A DNA stretch of 64,000 nucleotides from an uncultured Alistipes sp. (GTDB lineage Bacteria > Bacteroidota > Bacteroidia > Bacteroidales > Rikenellaceae), in NCBI RefSeq assembly GCF_949296715.1, contig NZ_CASFQD010000002.1, forward strand, positions 1 through 64,000, in the 5' to 3' direction. The notes under the pieces were generated by a model. That model did not search any database. It was not told where the DNA came from and was given only the letters and a program-made list of their open reading frames with translations. The first letter of the stretch is position 1, and each line of letters opens with the position of its first letter. Below, one piece after another: positions 48,684 to 57,315 of the stretch. The position numbers and the translations under genes are program-made.

Positions 48684-49163
48684 ATGGAGTTCAGAATAGG
48701 ACACGGATACGACGTGCACGCCCTCTCCGACGGCCTGCGGCTGGTGCTCGGGGGCGTGGAGATTCCCCACACGCAGGGGTTTGTCGCCCACTCGGACGGC
48801 GACGTGGCGATCCACGCCGTGTGCGACGCGCTGCTGGGTGCCGCGGCGCTGGGCGACATCGGGCTGCACTTTCCCGATACGTCGGACGACTACGCCGGCA
48901 TCGACTCGAAAGTGCTGCTGGGCCGCGTGGCGGCGATGCTGCGCGAACGGGGCTACGAGATCGGCAATGTCGACTGCACGATCCGCATGCAGCGGCCCAA
49001 ACTGCGGCCCTACATCGACGCCATGCGCGCGGCAATGGCCGGGGCGATGGGGATCGACACGGAGCGCGTGTCGGTCAAGGCGACGACGACCGAACACCTC
49101 GGTTTCGAAGGGCGCGAGGAGGGGGTCTCGGTCTCGGCCGTGGCGCTGATATTCAGACCCTGA
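48684..49163 (+). CDS. ispF: 2-C-methyl-D-erythritol 2,4-cyclodiphosphate synthase
   Basis: A 159-residue trimeric enzyme of the MEP isoprenoid pathway. It cyclises CDP-methylerythritol 2-phosphate to MEcPP and CMP. Zinc ligands Asp and His lie in RIGHGYDVHAL (about 4-14); AHSDGDVAIHAVCDALLGAAALGDIGLHFPDT is the family signature, and KATTTEHLGFEGREEGV is the C-terminal CDP-binding loop. Length fits. It is a lone gene. Confidence 0.96.
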   Translation: MEFRIGHGYDVHALSDGLRLVLGGVEIPHTQGFVAHSDGDVAIHAVCDALLGAAALGDIGLHFPDTSDDYAGIDSKVLLGRVAAMLRERGYEIGNVDCTIRMQRPKLRPYIDAMRAAMAGAMGIDTERVSVKATTTEHLGFEGREEGVSVSAVALIFRP

Positions 49164-49494
49164 CGCAAAGACCTCCACAATATGATTATTCATCGACACC
49201 AAATAGACACAATTACAAACAAAAGCACATGAGAGAATAAAAGCATTACGCTAACGCCTGGCAGGCGAAACATACATAGATACGCATCGGCTTTTCTACT
49301 TGCATCAGAAAATTGGACACTTTCTAACAAGTAAGGAACTAAAGTTGATGCTCGTGCTGTTTTTCAGCGCGGGCATTTCTTCTGTCTTACTTGTGGGTCG
49401 TCCAATACCTCTGATGCAGACAAAAGATATTGTCCGCGTTTCTCTTTTGTATTTCTTTCAGACACAGGAAACAGCACGTGACCCCCATATTATT
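49164..49494. other. AT-rich intergenic stretch before the HTH gene
   Basis: About 330 bases whose base composition is much lower in GC than ispF. An open frame continues upstream from the HTH gene to 49300, but it lacks a good start and family signs. A 13-base imperfect palindrome (CGCCT-GGC-AGGCG) lies at 49255-49267. No exact TAnnTTTG box was seen. The stretch may be a remnant of acquired DNA. Confidence 0.5.
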
Positions 49495-49743
49495 ATGATC
49501 CATATCGGACAACTCATTGAAGCGGAACTTCGCCGTCAGGAAAGGACCATTACGTGGTTTGCAAAAAAGCTTTTTTGCGATCGAACCAACGTGTATAATA
49601 TCTTCAAACGCCAAAGTATCGATACGGAAACCTTATTAAGAATATCCCAAATTCTGCATCATGATTTTTTTGTCCATTATAGGGAAGAAATAGAAAATCA
49701 TATCGAGGACCCACTTTCGGATCCACAGAATGGCAAACCGTGA
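49495..49743 (+). CDS. Small HTH protein
   Basis: An 82-residue protein with a single Cro/CI-like helix-turn-helix: LIEAELRRQERTITWFAKKLFCDRTNVYNIFKRQSIDTETLLRISQILHHDFF. This pattern is common in Bacteroidota small regulators. The end is polar. It sits in an AT-rich patch 96 bases before a small lipoprotein gene that has its own promoter. The ATG at 49495 begins the conserved MIHIGQLIE; an in-frame TTG far upstream is rejected. Confidence 0.8.
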   Translation: MIHIGQLIEAELRRQERTITWFAKKLFCDRTNVYNIFKRQSIDTETLLRISQILHHDFFVHYREEIENHIEDPLSDPQNGKP

Positions 49744-49810
49744 AAAAATTACCACACTCCTGTGTATGAATACACAACACAAGCCACTCGCACAAAATTT
49801 CAAATCTGGT

Positions 49811-49818
49811 TACTTTTG
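49811..49818 (+). promoter_or_regulatory. -7 box for the small lipoprotein
   Basis: TACTTTTG, 21 bases before the ATG at 49840. Confidence 0.6.
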
Positions 49819-49839
49819 TGATGATAAAATACTTATACT

Positions 49840-50229
49840 ATGAAAAAACTAAACTATCTTCTAATGATGTTTGTGGCTGCATTTGTCATGTGCTCTTTCT
49901 CTGCATGCAGTGATGATAAAGATGACGCCCCATCAACTTATTCTGCAATTGTCGGCAGCTGGCAGCAAACCAACACGGCAGGAACTCTTATCACGGTTAA
50001 ATTCAACTCAAACAAAACCGGATCCATCAAATATGTTTATCCTAACGGGTCGGGAGATTCAACTGAAAATTTTGAATACGATTACCGAGAGGCCGAAAGA
50101 TATTTAACCATCATCGGTTCGCAGTTGGAGGGATATTACGATGTCACAATAACAGCCAACAAACTGCAACTGCATTATGTTGATGCAAGCAATGATGAGT
50201 TATATTACGAATTTACAAGAGTCAATTAA
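49840..50229 (+). CDS. Small lipocalin-like lipoprotein
   Basis: A 129-residue lipoprotein: signal MKKLNYLLMMFVAAFVMCSFSAC with the lipidated Cys at 23, then the Bacteroidota export-like acidic SDDKDDAP. The mature part begins IVGSWQQTN, the usual opening of lipocalin-like domains in this phylum, with beta strands such as VKFNSNKTGSIKY and DVTITANKLQLHY to the end. The acidic residues after Cys fit a surface-exposed lipoprotein export signal. Codon use is AT-rich compared with neighbours. Confidence 0.8.
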   Translation: MKKLNYLLMMFVAAFVMCSFSACSDDKDDAPSTYSAIVGSWQQTNTAGTLITVKFNSNKTGSIKYVYPNGSGDSTENFEYDYREAERYLTIIGSQLEGYYDVTITANKLQLHYVDASNDELYYEFTRVN

Positions 50230-50247
50230 TTAAATTAAATAATAAAG

Positions 50248-50283
50248 ACAAAGGCTGATCTCGTGAGCGGGGTCAGCCTTTGT
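50248..50283. terminator. Terminator between the lipoprotein and DUF4251 genes
   Basis: A 13-bp stem with one wobble (ACAAAGGCTGATC with its complement) after an A/T-rich stretch; convergent genes lie on both sides. Confidence 0.75.
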
Positions 50284-50319
50284 GCTTGTTTTCCGGCAGC
50301 GCATGCCGCGGTGCGGGTG

Positions 50320-50865
50320 TCAGTAGACTTTCGAGATCGTGCCGGTGTACTGCACGGGGTTGTACCACGGGTTGGTGATCGTGAGGTTCGCACCGCCCGT
50401 GCGGGAGAAAATCTCGAAGGTGAAGGTGTAGGTCGAGGCCGAGAAGAGCGACGTCGAGAAGGTCACCATCCTCCCCTCGTGGGTCTGCTCGGAGGTGTAG
50501 CCCGTCAGGTTGGAGACCGTGTAGTTGATGACCGTCGAGTAGTAGGGCGGCACGTACCCCTTGACATAGGGCAGGCAGATGTCCGCCGTGCCGTCCCAGA
50601 TCTGGACGCTGAAGGCCGGGTTCATGATCTGGCGCATGGGACCTGCGGGCTGCTGCTGCATGGTCTGGGGGTTGAACTGGAAGTTGCGCGACAGCACGAG
50701 CGAGTCGGTGAACTTCTCGTACTCGGCGATGCGGTCCGCACGGCGTTTCTCACGCACCTCGCGGCGCTCCTGCTTGGGCGACAGAACCTGCTTCTGTCCG
50801 ATCACGGTGAAGGCCGCGACACACAGCAGCAGGCCCGTGACAACGATAAAGACTGTTTTTTTCAT
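50320..50865 (-). CDS. DUF4251 domain protein
   Basis: A 181-residue exported protein. After a signal sequence (hydrophobic to about 23) there is a basic helix QERREVREKRRADR, then the DUF4251 core with RNFQFNPQTMQ and DGTADICLPYVKGYV, and the beta-sheet part TFTFEIFSRTGGANLTI. The family is found mainly in Bacteroidota and its function is unknown. It lies 51 bases after uvrA on the same strand and may be transcribed with it. Confidence 0.85.
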   Translation of the reverse strand: MKKTVFIVVTGLLLCVAAFTVIGQKQVLSPKQERREVREKRRADRIAEYEKFTDSLVLSRNFQFNPQTMQQQPAGPMRQIMNPAFSVQIWDGTADICLPYVKGYVPPYYSTVINYTVSNLTGYTSEQTHEGRMVTFSTSLFSASTYTFTFEIFSRTGGANLTITNPWYNPVQYTGTISKVY

Positions 50866-50916
50866 AGCACATAGGGTGTTGGTACGGCTATGAAATGCAA
50901 AATCAGTGCCTGACTG

Positions 50917-53739
50917 CTAAAGTCCCAGTTTTTTCAGGAATTGTCCCGTGTAGCTGCGTGCGCACTGCGCCACCTCGTGGGGCGTTCCCGCGGCGATGAT
51001 CTCGCCGCCGGCGGCGCCTCCCTCGGGGCCGATGTCGATCAGGTGGTCGGCCACCTTGATGACGTCGAGGTTGTGTTCGATGACGATCACCGTGTTGCCG
51101 CGGTCGACGAGCTTGTTCAGCACCTCCAGCAGCAGGCGGATGTCCTCGAAGTGGAGCCCCGTCGTCGGCTCGTCCAGAATGTAGAGCGTGCGCCCCGTGT
51201 CGCGCTTCGAGAGCTCGGCCGAGAGCTTGATGCGCTGGCTCTCGCCGCCCGAGAGGGTCGTGCAGGGCTGCCCGAGGGTCAGGTAGCCGAGGCCCACCTC
51301 CTGAATGGCCCGCAGTTTCTGGTGGATGTTCGGGATGTTCTCGAAGAACTCCACGGCCATGTTGACCGTCATGTTCAGCACGTCGTCGATGTTCTTGCCC
51401 TTGTAGCGTACTTCGAGCGTCTCGCGGTTGTAGCGGTGGCCGCCGCAGGCGCGGCAGCGCACGTAGACGTCCGGCAGGAAGTTCATCTCGATGGTCTGCA
51501 CGCCCGCGCCGCGGCACTCCTCGCACCGCCCGCCCTTGACGTTGAACGAGAAGCGCCCCGCCTTGAAGCCGCGCACCTGCGCGTCGGGCGTCATCTCGAA
51601 GAGCTTGCGGATGTCGGCGAAGACGTTGGAGTAGGTCGCGGGATTCGAACGCGGCGTGCGGCCGATGGGCGACTGGTCCACGACGACGAGCTTGTCGATG
51701 TGCTCGATTCCCTCGATCGAGTCGTATGCGAGCGGCTGGTCCAGCGAGCGGTAGAGCGCCCGGCTCAGAATGGGCCGCAGCGTCTCGTTGACGAGCGTCG
51801 ACTTACCCGAGCCGCTCACGCCCGTCACGCAGATGAACTTGCCGAGCGGGAACTCCGCGTCGATGCCCTTGAGGTTGTTGCCGCGGGCGCCGCGGATGAC
51901 GATCCGCTCGCCCGTGCCGGGGCGCAGCGTCGCGGGTATCTCGATGCGGCGGCGCCCGGTGAGGTAGTCCGCCGTGATGGTGTCGGTCTTGAGGATGTCG
52001 TCGAACGTCCCCGCGGCGACGATCTGCCCGCCGCGGCGCCCGGCCTTCGGGCCCACGTCGACGATGAAGTCCGCGGCGCGCATCATGTCCTCGTCGTGCT
52101 CGACGACGATCACCGAGTTGCCGGCGTCGCGCAGCTCCTCGAGGCTGCGGATCAGGCGCTGGTTGTCGCGCTGGTGCAGCCCGATCGAGGGCTCGTCGAG
52201 GATGTAGAGCACGTTGACGAGCTTCGAGCCGATCTGCGTGGCGAGGCGGATGCGCTGGCTCTCGCCGCCCGAGAGCGAACGCGACGAGCGTGCGAGCGAC
52301 AGGTAGCCCAGCCCCACGTCCATCAGGAAGCGCAGCCGCTCGCGGATCTCCTTGACGATCTCCTGGGCGATCCGGCGCTCCTTTTCGGAAAGGTACTCCT
52401 CGATGTGGGACATCCAATGGGCGAACTCCTCGATCGAGAGGGCCGAGACCTCGGCGATGTTCTTTCCGCCGATGCGGAACTGCAGGGCCTCCTTGCGCAG
52501 GCGCGTGCCGCCGCAGACCGAACACTTGCGGTAGACGAGGAACTGCTCGCGCCACTTCTGCCCGCGTTTGGACTCCTCGTCCTCCGTGCGGCCGATGTAC
52601 TCGGCGACGCCCTCCCACGAGAGGAACTGCCGCCCGCCGGCCGGGGAGCTGAACTCCGAGAGGTCGACCGTCAGCGGCTCCGAATCGCCGTAGAGCACGG
52701 CGTTGAGCGCCTCCTCGGAGAAGGTCTCGATCGGATCGTCCAGCGTGAAGTCGTAGCGGCGGCCCAGCATCTCCAGAATGGCGAAGAGCATGTTGTTGCG
52801 GTACTTGCCCAGCGGTTCGACGGCCCCGTCGCGCAGCGAGAGCCGCTGGTCGGGGATGATCTTGGCCAGGTCGAAAACGGCCTCCTCGCCCAAACCGTTG
52901 CAGTGCGGGCAGGCGCCCTTGGGCGAGTTGAACGAGAAGGTGTGCGGCGCCGGGTCCTCGAAGGCGATGCCCGTCGAGGGGCACATCAGGTGGCGCGAGT
53001 AGAAGCGCTGCTGCTCGGTGCCGTAGTCGTAGACGGCCATCGTCCCCTTGCCCTGGCGCATTGCCTCCTTGAGCGAGGTCATCAGCCGCTCGCGCGACGC
53101 CTCGACGACCTGCAGCCGGTCGACGACCAGGTCGATCGTGTGGATCTTGTAGCGGTCGAGGCGCATGCCGGCCGATATTTCGCGGATTTCGCCGTCGATG
53201 CGGGCGTAGATGTAGCCCTTCTTGGCGAGCGTCTCGAAAAGTTCGCGGTAGTGGCCCTTGCGTCCCTTGACGACGGGGGCCATCAGGGCGATGCGCCGCC
53301 CGGTGAAGTTCTCCAGAATGAGCTCCGCGATGCGGTCGTCGGTGTAGTGGACCATCTCCTCGCCCGTGACGGGCGAATAGGCGCGCGACGCCCGCGCGTA
53401 GAGCAGACGCAGGAAGTCGTTGATTTCGGTGACGGTGCCGACCGTCGAACGAGGGTTCTTGTTGGTGGTCTTCTGCTCGATGGCCACCACGGGGCTCAAG
53501 CCCGTGATTTTGTCCACGTCGGGACGTTCCATCGTGCCGACGAACTGCCGGGCGTAGGTCGACAGCGTCTCCATGTAGCGGCGCTGCCCCTCGGCGTAGA
53601 TTGTGTCGAAGGCCAGCGACGACTTGCCCGAGCCGCTCAACCCCGTGATGACCACGAGCTTGTGGCGCGGAATCTCCAGATCGACGTTCTTCAGGTTGTG
53701 GACCCGGGCGCCGAGTATCTTGATCGTCTCTTCTTTCAT
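50917..53739 (-). CDS. uvrA: Excinuclease ABC subunit A
   Basis: A 940-residue ABC ATPase that finds DNA lesions for nucleotide excision repair and loads UvrB. First Walker A is GLSGSGKSS near residue 33 and the second GVSGSGKST near 640; ABC signatures LSGGESQRIRLATQIGS and LSGGESQRIKLSAELSK are intact. Zinc modules are seen as CxxC-type pairs (CPHCNGLGEEAVF region, CSVCGGTRLR, CEECRGAGVQ, CRACGG). The ATG at 53739 was chosen; six codons further up are open but extend toward the promoter. Confidence 0.97.
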   Translation of the reverse strand: MKEETIKILGARVHNLKNVDLEIPRHKLVVITGLSGSGKSSLAFDTIYAEGQRRYMETLSTYARQFVGTMERPDVDKITGLSPVVAIEQKTTNKNPRSTVGTVTEINDFLRLLYARASRAYSPVTGEEMVHYTDDRIAELILENFTGRRIALMAPVVKGRKGHYRELFETLAKKGYIYARIDGEIREISAGMRLDRYKIHTIDLVVDRLQVVEASRERLMTSLKEAMRQGKGTMAVYDYGTEQQRFYSRHLMCPSTGIAFEDPAPHTFSFNSPKGACPHCNGLGEEAVFDLAKIIPDQRLSLRDGAVEPLGKYRNNMLFAILEMLGRRYDFTLDDPIETFSEEALNAVLYGDSEPLTVDLSEFSSPAGGRQFLSWEGVAEYIGRTEDEESKRGQKWREQFLVYRKCSVCGGTRLRKEALQFRIGGKNIAEVSALSIEEFAHWMSHIEEYLSEKERRIAQEIVKEIRERLRFLMDVGLGYLSLARSSRSLSGGESQRIRLATQIGSKLVNVLYILDEPSIGLHQRDNQRLIRSLEELRDAGNSVIVVEHDEDMMRAADFIVDVGPKAGRRGGQIVAAGTFDDILKTDTITADYLTGRRRIEIPATLRPGTGERIVIRGARGNNLKGIDAEFPLGKFICVTGVSGSGKSTLVNETLRPILSRALYRSLDQPLAYDSIEGIEHIDKLVVVDQSPIGRTPRSNPATYSNVFADIRKLFEMTPDAQVRGFKAGRFSFNVKGGRCEECRGAGVQTIEMNFLPDVYVRCRACGGHRYNRETLEVRYKGKNIDDVLNMTVNMAVEFFENIPNIHQKLRAIQEVGLGYLTLGQPCTTLSGGESQRIKLSAELSKRDTGRTLYILDEPTTGLHFEDIRLLLEVLNKLVDRGNTVIVIEHNLDVIKVADHLIDIGPEGGAAGGEIIAAGTPHEVAQCARSYTGQFLKKLGL

Positions 53740-53798
53740 TGCGCAACGGTGCGGCACCTCTCCGTTCCCGTTTGGGGCGGTTGGGAGGTGCCGGACCG

Positions 53799-53806
53799 CA
53801 AAGATA
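53799..53806 (-). promoter_or_regulatory. -7 box for uvrA
   Basis: TATCTTTG on the minus strand, 59 bases before the uvrA ATG and 32 bases after the omega-amidase stop. No LexA-type operator was recognised. Confidence 0.65.
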
Positions 53807-53838
53807 CGACATCCGGGGCAAATCCGGAACCCCCGGGG

Positions 53839-54732
53839 CTAATTTTCGCCCTCGAAGAGGGTGAAATCGTCGGCGTCGCGCCATGCCGGGAACTTTTCGC
53901 GGAACGCCTCCCGGGCCGCGCGGTCGAACGTCGCCCGAAGGATGCACTCCCCGGCTCCGGCCTCGGCGAGCGGTTCGCCCCGGAAGTCGACAAGGGCCGA
54001 ATCGCCCGAGTAGGGGAAAGAGGGGTCCGAACCCGCGCGGTTCGCGGCGACTACGTAGCACTGGTTCTCGATGGCCCGGGCGCGCAGGAGCGTGCGCCAC
54101 ACCCCGCGCCGGGCGGCGGGCCAGGCGGCGCAGCAGACGATGGCGTCGTAGTCGCCGCGGCAGCGGCTCCAGACCGGGAAGCGCAGGTCGTAGCAGACGA
54201 GCAGCAGCAGGCGCCACCCGGCATATTCGACCACGACGCGCCGGTGTCCCGGGCGGTAGTTGTCCGCCTCGCCGCCCGGACGGAACAGGTGCCGCTTGTC
54301 GTACCACGACACCTCGCCCGACGGCCGCACGAAGTACATCCGGTTGCGGAAGCCGTCCGCCGCGGCCACGGCGACGCTTCCCGTCACGGCACACTCCCAG
54401 CGTGCGGCCCAGCGGCGCATGGCCGCCAGTACGGGCGCCTGTTCTCCGGCGGGCTCCGCGGTCGTGTGCGCGGCATCGGCCCCGGCGGCATCAGCTCCGG
54501 CTGCCTTGCTCCCGGCATTTCGGTCGGCGTCCGCCTCCCCGGCGGCCCGTTCGGCAAAGGAGGCGGGGCGGGTGCTGAACCCCGTGGCGAAGAGTTCGGG
54601 CAGCACGACCAAATCGGCCCCGGCGGCCGCTTCCGCCACGAGCCCTTCGAGCCGCGAGAGGGTCTCGGCGGGCCGCTCCCAGACGGCATCCGTCTGACAG
54701 AGGGCGACTTTCAGTTTTCTCTTTTCATCCAT
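53839..54732 (-). CDS. Nitrilase-superfamily amidase, omega-amidase (YafV)-like
   Basis: A 297-residue C-N hydrolase. The catalytic triad is Glu46 (VLPELFATGF), Lys146 (WYDKRHLF) and Cys180 (VCYDLRFPVW). YDKRHLF and CYDLRFP match YafV/Nit2-type omega-amidases, which hydrolyse alpha-ketoglutaramate or ketosuccinamate. An Ala/Asp/Gly-rich insert at about 63-98 (SKAAGADAAGADAAHT) is unusual for the family. An ATG 30 codons upstream is open, but the conserved sequence starts at 54732. Confidence 0.88.
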   Translation of the reverse strand: MDEKRKLKVALCQTDAVWERPAETLSRLEGLVAEAAAGADLVVLPELFATGFSTRPASFAERAAGEADADRNAGSKAAGADAAGADAAHTTAEPAGEQAPVLAAMRRWAARWECAVTGSVAVAAADGFRNRMYFVRPSGEVSWYDKRHLFRPGGEADNYRPGHRRVVVEYAGWRLLLLVCYDLRFPVWSRCRGDYDAIVCCAAWPAARRGVWRTLLRARAIENQCYVVAANRAGSDPSFPYSGDSALVDFRGEPLAEAGAGECILRATFDRAAREAFREKFPAWRDADDFTLFEGEN

Positions 54733-54870
54733 GACGCACGGCCCGGACGCGGAAACGGCGCCGCGGTGGGCGCCCGCCGTCCGAACCGACGGGAAAGTTA
54801 CCACTATTTTTCGAAACGGCAAAAAACGGCCCGTCCGGACATCGCTGTTGCACGCGAACGAAATAAAACG

Positions 54871-54878
54871 TACTTTTG
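54871..54878 (+). promoter_or_regulatory. -7 box for the CvfB-like gene
   Basis: TACTTTTG, 18 bases before the ATG at 54897. Confidence 0.65.
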
Positions 54879-54896
54879 TCGCGTAAACCGACTTTT

Positions 54897-55736
54897 ATGC
54901 TCAAGGCTGGACGCACACAGACACTCACCGTAAGCCGCCTGTCGGACTACGGTCTCTACCTCGCGGACGACGAGGGGCAGGAGGTACTGCTCCCGAACCG
55001 CTACGTATCGCTCACCGACAAACCCGGCGACACGAAGGAGGTATTCCTCTACCACGACTCGGAGGACCGGCTCGTGGCGACGACCGAAACGCCGCTGCTG
55101 CGGGCGGGCGAGGCGGGCTACCTGCGTGTCGTGGACAAGACCCTGCACGGGGCCTTCCTCGACTGGGGCCTGCACGGCAAGGACCTCTTCCTGCCGAACC
55201 GCAACCAGCAGGGCGGCGTCCTTGCGGGACACAGCTATGTGGTCTACCTCTATGAGGACAGCATCACGGGGCGCTGCGTGGCGACGATGAAGCTCAAGAC
55301 CTTCATCGACAACGAGGTCATCACCGTCGCGCCGCGTGAGGAGGTGCGGCTGCTCGTGGCGTCGGAGAGCCCGATCGGCTTCCGCGTCATCGTCAACAAC
55401 CGCCACTGGGGCATGCTCTACCGCAACCAGCTGTTCCGGCCGGTGGCCGTGGGCGACGCCCTCACAGGGTACGTGCGCCGCATCACCGAGGACAACCGCA
55501 TCGACGTGAGCCTCCAGCAGGAGGGCTACGCCCAGGTCAAGGATTCGGCCGGGCAGCTGCTCCGCCTGCTGCGCGACAACGGCGGATTCCTGCCGCTGAA
55601 CGACAACAGCGCCCCGGAGGAGGTGGCGCGTCTCACGGGCACGAGCAAAAAGGTCTTCAAGCGCTCGCTCGGCGTGCTGCTCAAACGCGGCGCCGTGGAG
55701 ACGACCGAACAGGGAATCAAATTGTCAGGCAAATAA
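54897..55736 (+). CDS. CvfB-like S1-fold RNA-binding protein
   Basis: A 279-residue protein built of S1-like beta-barrel repeats and a winged-helix end. Visible repeats: LTVSRLSDYGLYLADDEGQEVLLPNR (1), GYLRVVDKTLHGAFLDWGLHGKDLFLPNRNQ (2) and ALTGYVRRITEDNRIDVSLQQEGYA (3), with the C-terminal DNGGFLPLNDNSAPEEVARLTGTSKKVFKRSLGVLLKRG as the winged helix. CvfB homologues bind RNA and affect virulence gene expression in Staphylococcus; the role here is unknown. It is 1 base before a methyltransferase gene. Confidence 0.88.
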   Translation: MLKAGRTQTLTVSRLSDYGLYLADDEGQEVLLPNRYVSLTDKPGDTKEVFLYHDSEDRLVATTETPLLRAGEAGYLRVVDKTLHGAFLDWGLHGKDLFLPNRNQQGGVLAGHSYVVYLYEDSITGRCVATMKLKTFIDNEVITVAPREEVRLLVASESPIGFRVIVNNRHWGMLYRNQLFRPVAVGDALTGYVRRITEDNRIDVSLQQEGYAQVKDSAGQLLRLLRDNGGFLPLNDNSAPEEVARLTGTSKKVFKRSLGVLLKRGAVETTEQGIKLSGK

Positions 55737-55737
55737 A

Positions 55738-56502
55738 ATGGGACGCATCGCAACGGCCGAGCGCGTCTGCGCGGAGGCTTCGGACAACTTCGTATTCCAG
55801 CGTTCGCTGCTTGCATACCATGCGGCGGCGGAGCGCATCGGCGGTGACGTGCTCGAGATCGGCACCGGCTCGGGTTACGGTGTGGAGGTCATCGCGCCGC
55901 ACGCCCGCACTTTTGTCACCCTCGACAAGCATGTTCCCGAGAGCGGTCTGCCCAGTCTGCCGCACGTGCGCTACATGCAGGCCACGGTCCCGCCGCTGCC
56001 CTTTGCCGACGGGAGCTTCGACTGCGTCATTTCGTTTCAGGTGATCGAACATATCCGGCGCGACGTGGACTTCGTGCGCGAGGTGCACCGCGTGCTGCGC
56101 CCGGGCGGGCAGTTCATCGTCACGACGCCCAACGCCCCGATGTCGCTTACGCGTAATCCGTGGCACGTGCGCGAATACACGGCCGACGAACTGCGCGATC
56201 TGCTTGCCGGGTGCTTCTCCGCCGTTGAGATGCTGGGCGTTGCGGGCAACGACAAGGTCATGGCCTACTACGAGCAGAACCGCCGCAGCGTCGCCCGCAT
56301 CACGCGCTTCGACGTGCTGGACCTCCAGCACCGGCTGCCGCGCCGCCTGCTGCAGGTGCCCTACGACCTGCTCAACCGCTTCAACCGCCGCCGCCTGCTC
56401 CGGGCCAATACCGACCTGACGACCTCGATCCGCATGGAGGATTACCGCGTAGGACCCGTCACGGCCGACTGCTTCGACCTCTTCGCCGTAGCCCGGAAGT
56501 AG
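55738..56502 (+). CDS. Class I SAM-dependent methyltransferase
   Basis: A 254-residue methyltransferase. The SAM loop is VLEIGTGSGYGVEVI (about 38-52); VTLDKH, PFADGSFDCVISFQVIEHI and EVHRVLRPGGQFIVTTPN follow in order, the pattern of small-molecule methyltransferases. The C-terminal basic helix-rich part is lineage-specific. The substrate is not known. It starts 1 base after the CvfB-like gene. Confidence 0.88.
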   Translation: MGRIATAERVCAEASDNFVFQRSLLAYHAAAERIGGDVLEIGTGSGYGVEVIAPHARTFVTLDKHVPESGLPSLPHVRYMQATVPPLPFADGSFDCVISFQVIEHIRRDVDFVREVHRVLRPGGQFIVTTPNAPMSLTRNPWHVREYTADELRDLLAGCFSAVEMLGVAGNDKVMAYYEQNRRSVARITRFDVLDLQHRLPRRLLQVPYDLLNRFNRRRLLRANTDLTTSIRMEDYRVGPVTADCFDLFAVARK

Positions 56503-56645
56503 TGGCTTTCCGCGTGCCGGAAATTCTCCGGACGGATTTGTCGTGTCCCGGAACGCTTCCGGGCTGGACCTCCGATCCGGGTTCGCATTCGGGCCTGTTT
56601 GCCCTGCAAACGGTCGCGGCGTGACCGTCGTGTCCGAAAATCGGC

Positions 56646-56653
56646 TATCTTTG
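56646..56653 (+). promoter_or_regulatory. -7 box for mscL
   Basis: TATCTTTG, 30 bases before the mscL ATG. Confidence 0.7.
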
Positions 56654-56683
56654 TTCCGGTAATTCAAAAAAATCGGAACTATT

Positions 56684-57166
56684 ATGGCTTTTCTCAAGGA
56701 ATTCAAGCAGTTCGCCCTCAAGGGCAATGTCATGGACATGGCCGTGGGCGTCATCATCGGCGGCGCGTTCGGCAAGATCGTCTCGTCACTGGTCAACGAC
56801 ATCCTCATGCCGCCCATCGGGGCGCTGATCGGCAATACGGACTTCTCGCAGCTGCGGCTCAACATCTCGAAGGTGCGCGACATGACCTCGAGTGCCATGC
56901 ATTCGGTCGGGGACATGGTGTCCAGCGGCGACCTTCCGGCCCGGGCGGCTGAAGCGGCCGAGCCGATCTACTGGAACTACGGCGCCTTCATCCAGCAGTG
57001 CGTCGACTTCACGATCCTGGCCTTCTGCGTCTTCCTGATGGTCAAGCTGATGAACCGTCTTTCGAAGAAGAAGGAGCAGGCCCCGGCCCCGGCTCTCGCG
57101 CCGACGAAGGAGGAGCTGCTCCTGACGGAGATCCGCGACCTGCTCAAGGCGCAGCAGAAACAGTAG
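56684..57166 (+). CDS. mscL: Large-conductance mechanosensitive channel
   Basis: A 160-residue channel that opens under membrane tension in hypo-osmotic shock. The signature FKQFALKGNVMDMAVGVIIGGAFGKIVSSLVNDILMPPIG covers the N-terminal helix and pore-lining TM1; TM2 is FTILAFCVFLMVKLMNRL. The periplasmic loop (about 55-95) is longer than in E. coli, and the cytoplasmic tail is a coiled-coil-like helix after KKKEQAPAPA. Confidence 0.95.
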   Translation: MAFLKEFKQFALKGNVMDMAVGVIIGGAFGKIVSSLVNDILMPPIGALIGNTDFSQLRLNISKVRDMTSSAMHSVGDMVSSGDLPARAAEAAEPIYWNYGAFIQQCVDFTILAFCVFLMVKLMNRLSKKKEQAPAPALAPTKEELLLTEIRDLLKAQQKQ

Positions 57167-57315
57167 CGGCAGGGGCATGTTGTCTCGTTGCCCCGTTGTC
57201 CCGTTTTGCATCGGCGTGTCGATGCGGGTGTCCCGGGCGAGGATTGCCGCCCCGGGACGTTGTATGTCCGTCTGTGCCGGAGGGGACCGGATCGGCAGGC
57301 CGCGTCCCGTCGGGG

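Noticed and set aside
49300..49494. N-terminal extension of the HTH protein
   Set aside because: It would begin with TTG, and the sequence shows no conserved pattern. The HTH fold starts at the ATG at 49495.
50941..54933. A 1330-codon open frame on the plus strand
   Set aside because: It is antisense to uvrA and the omega-amidase-like gene and shows no domain pattern.
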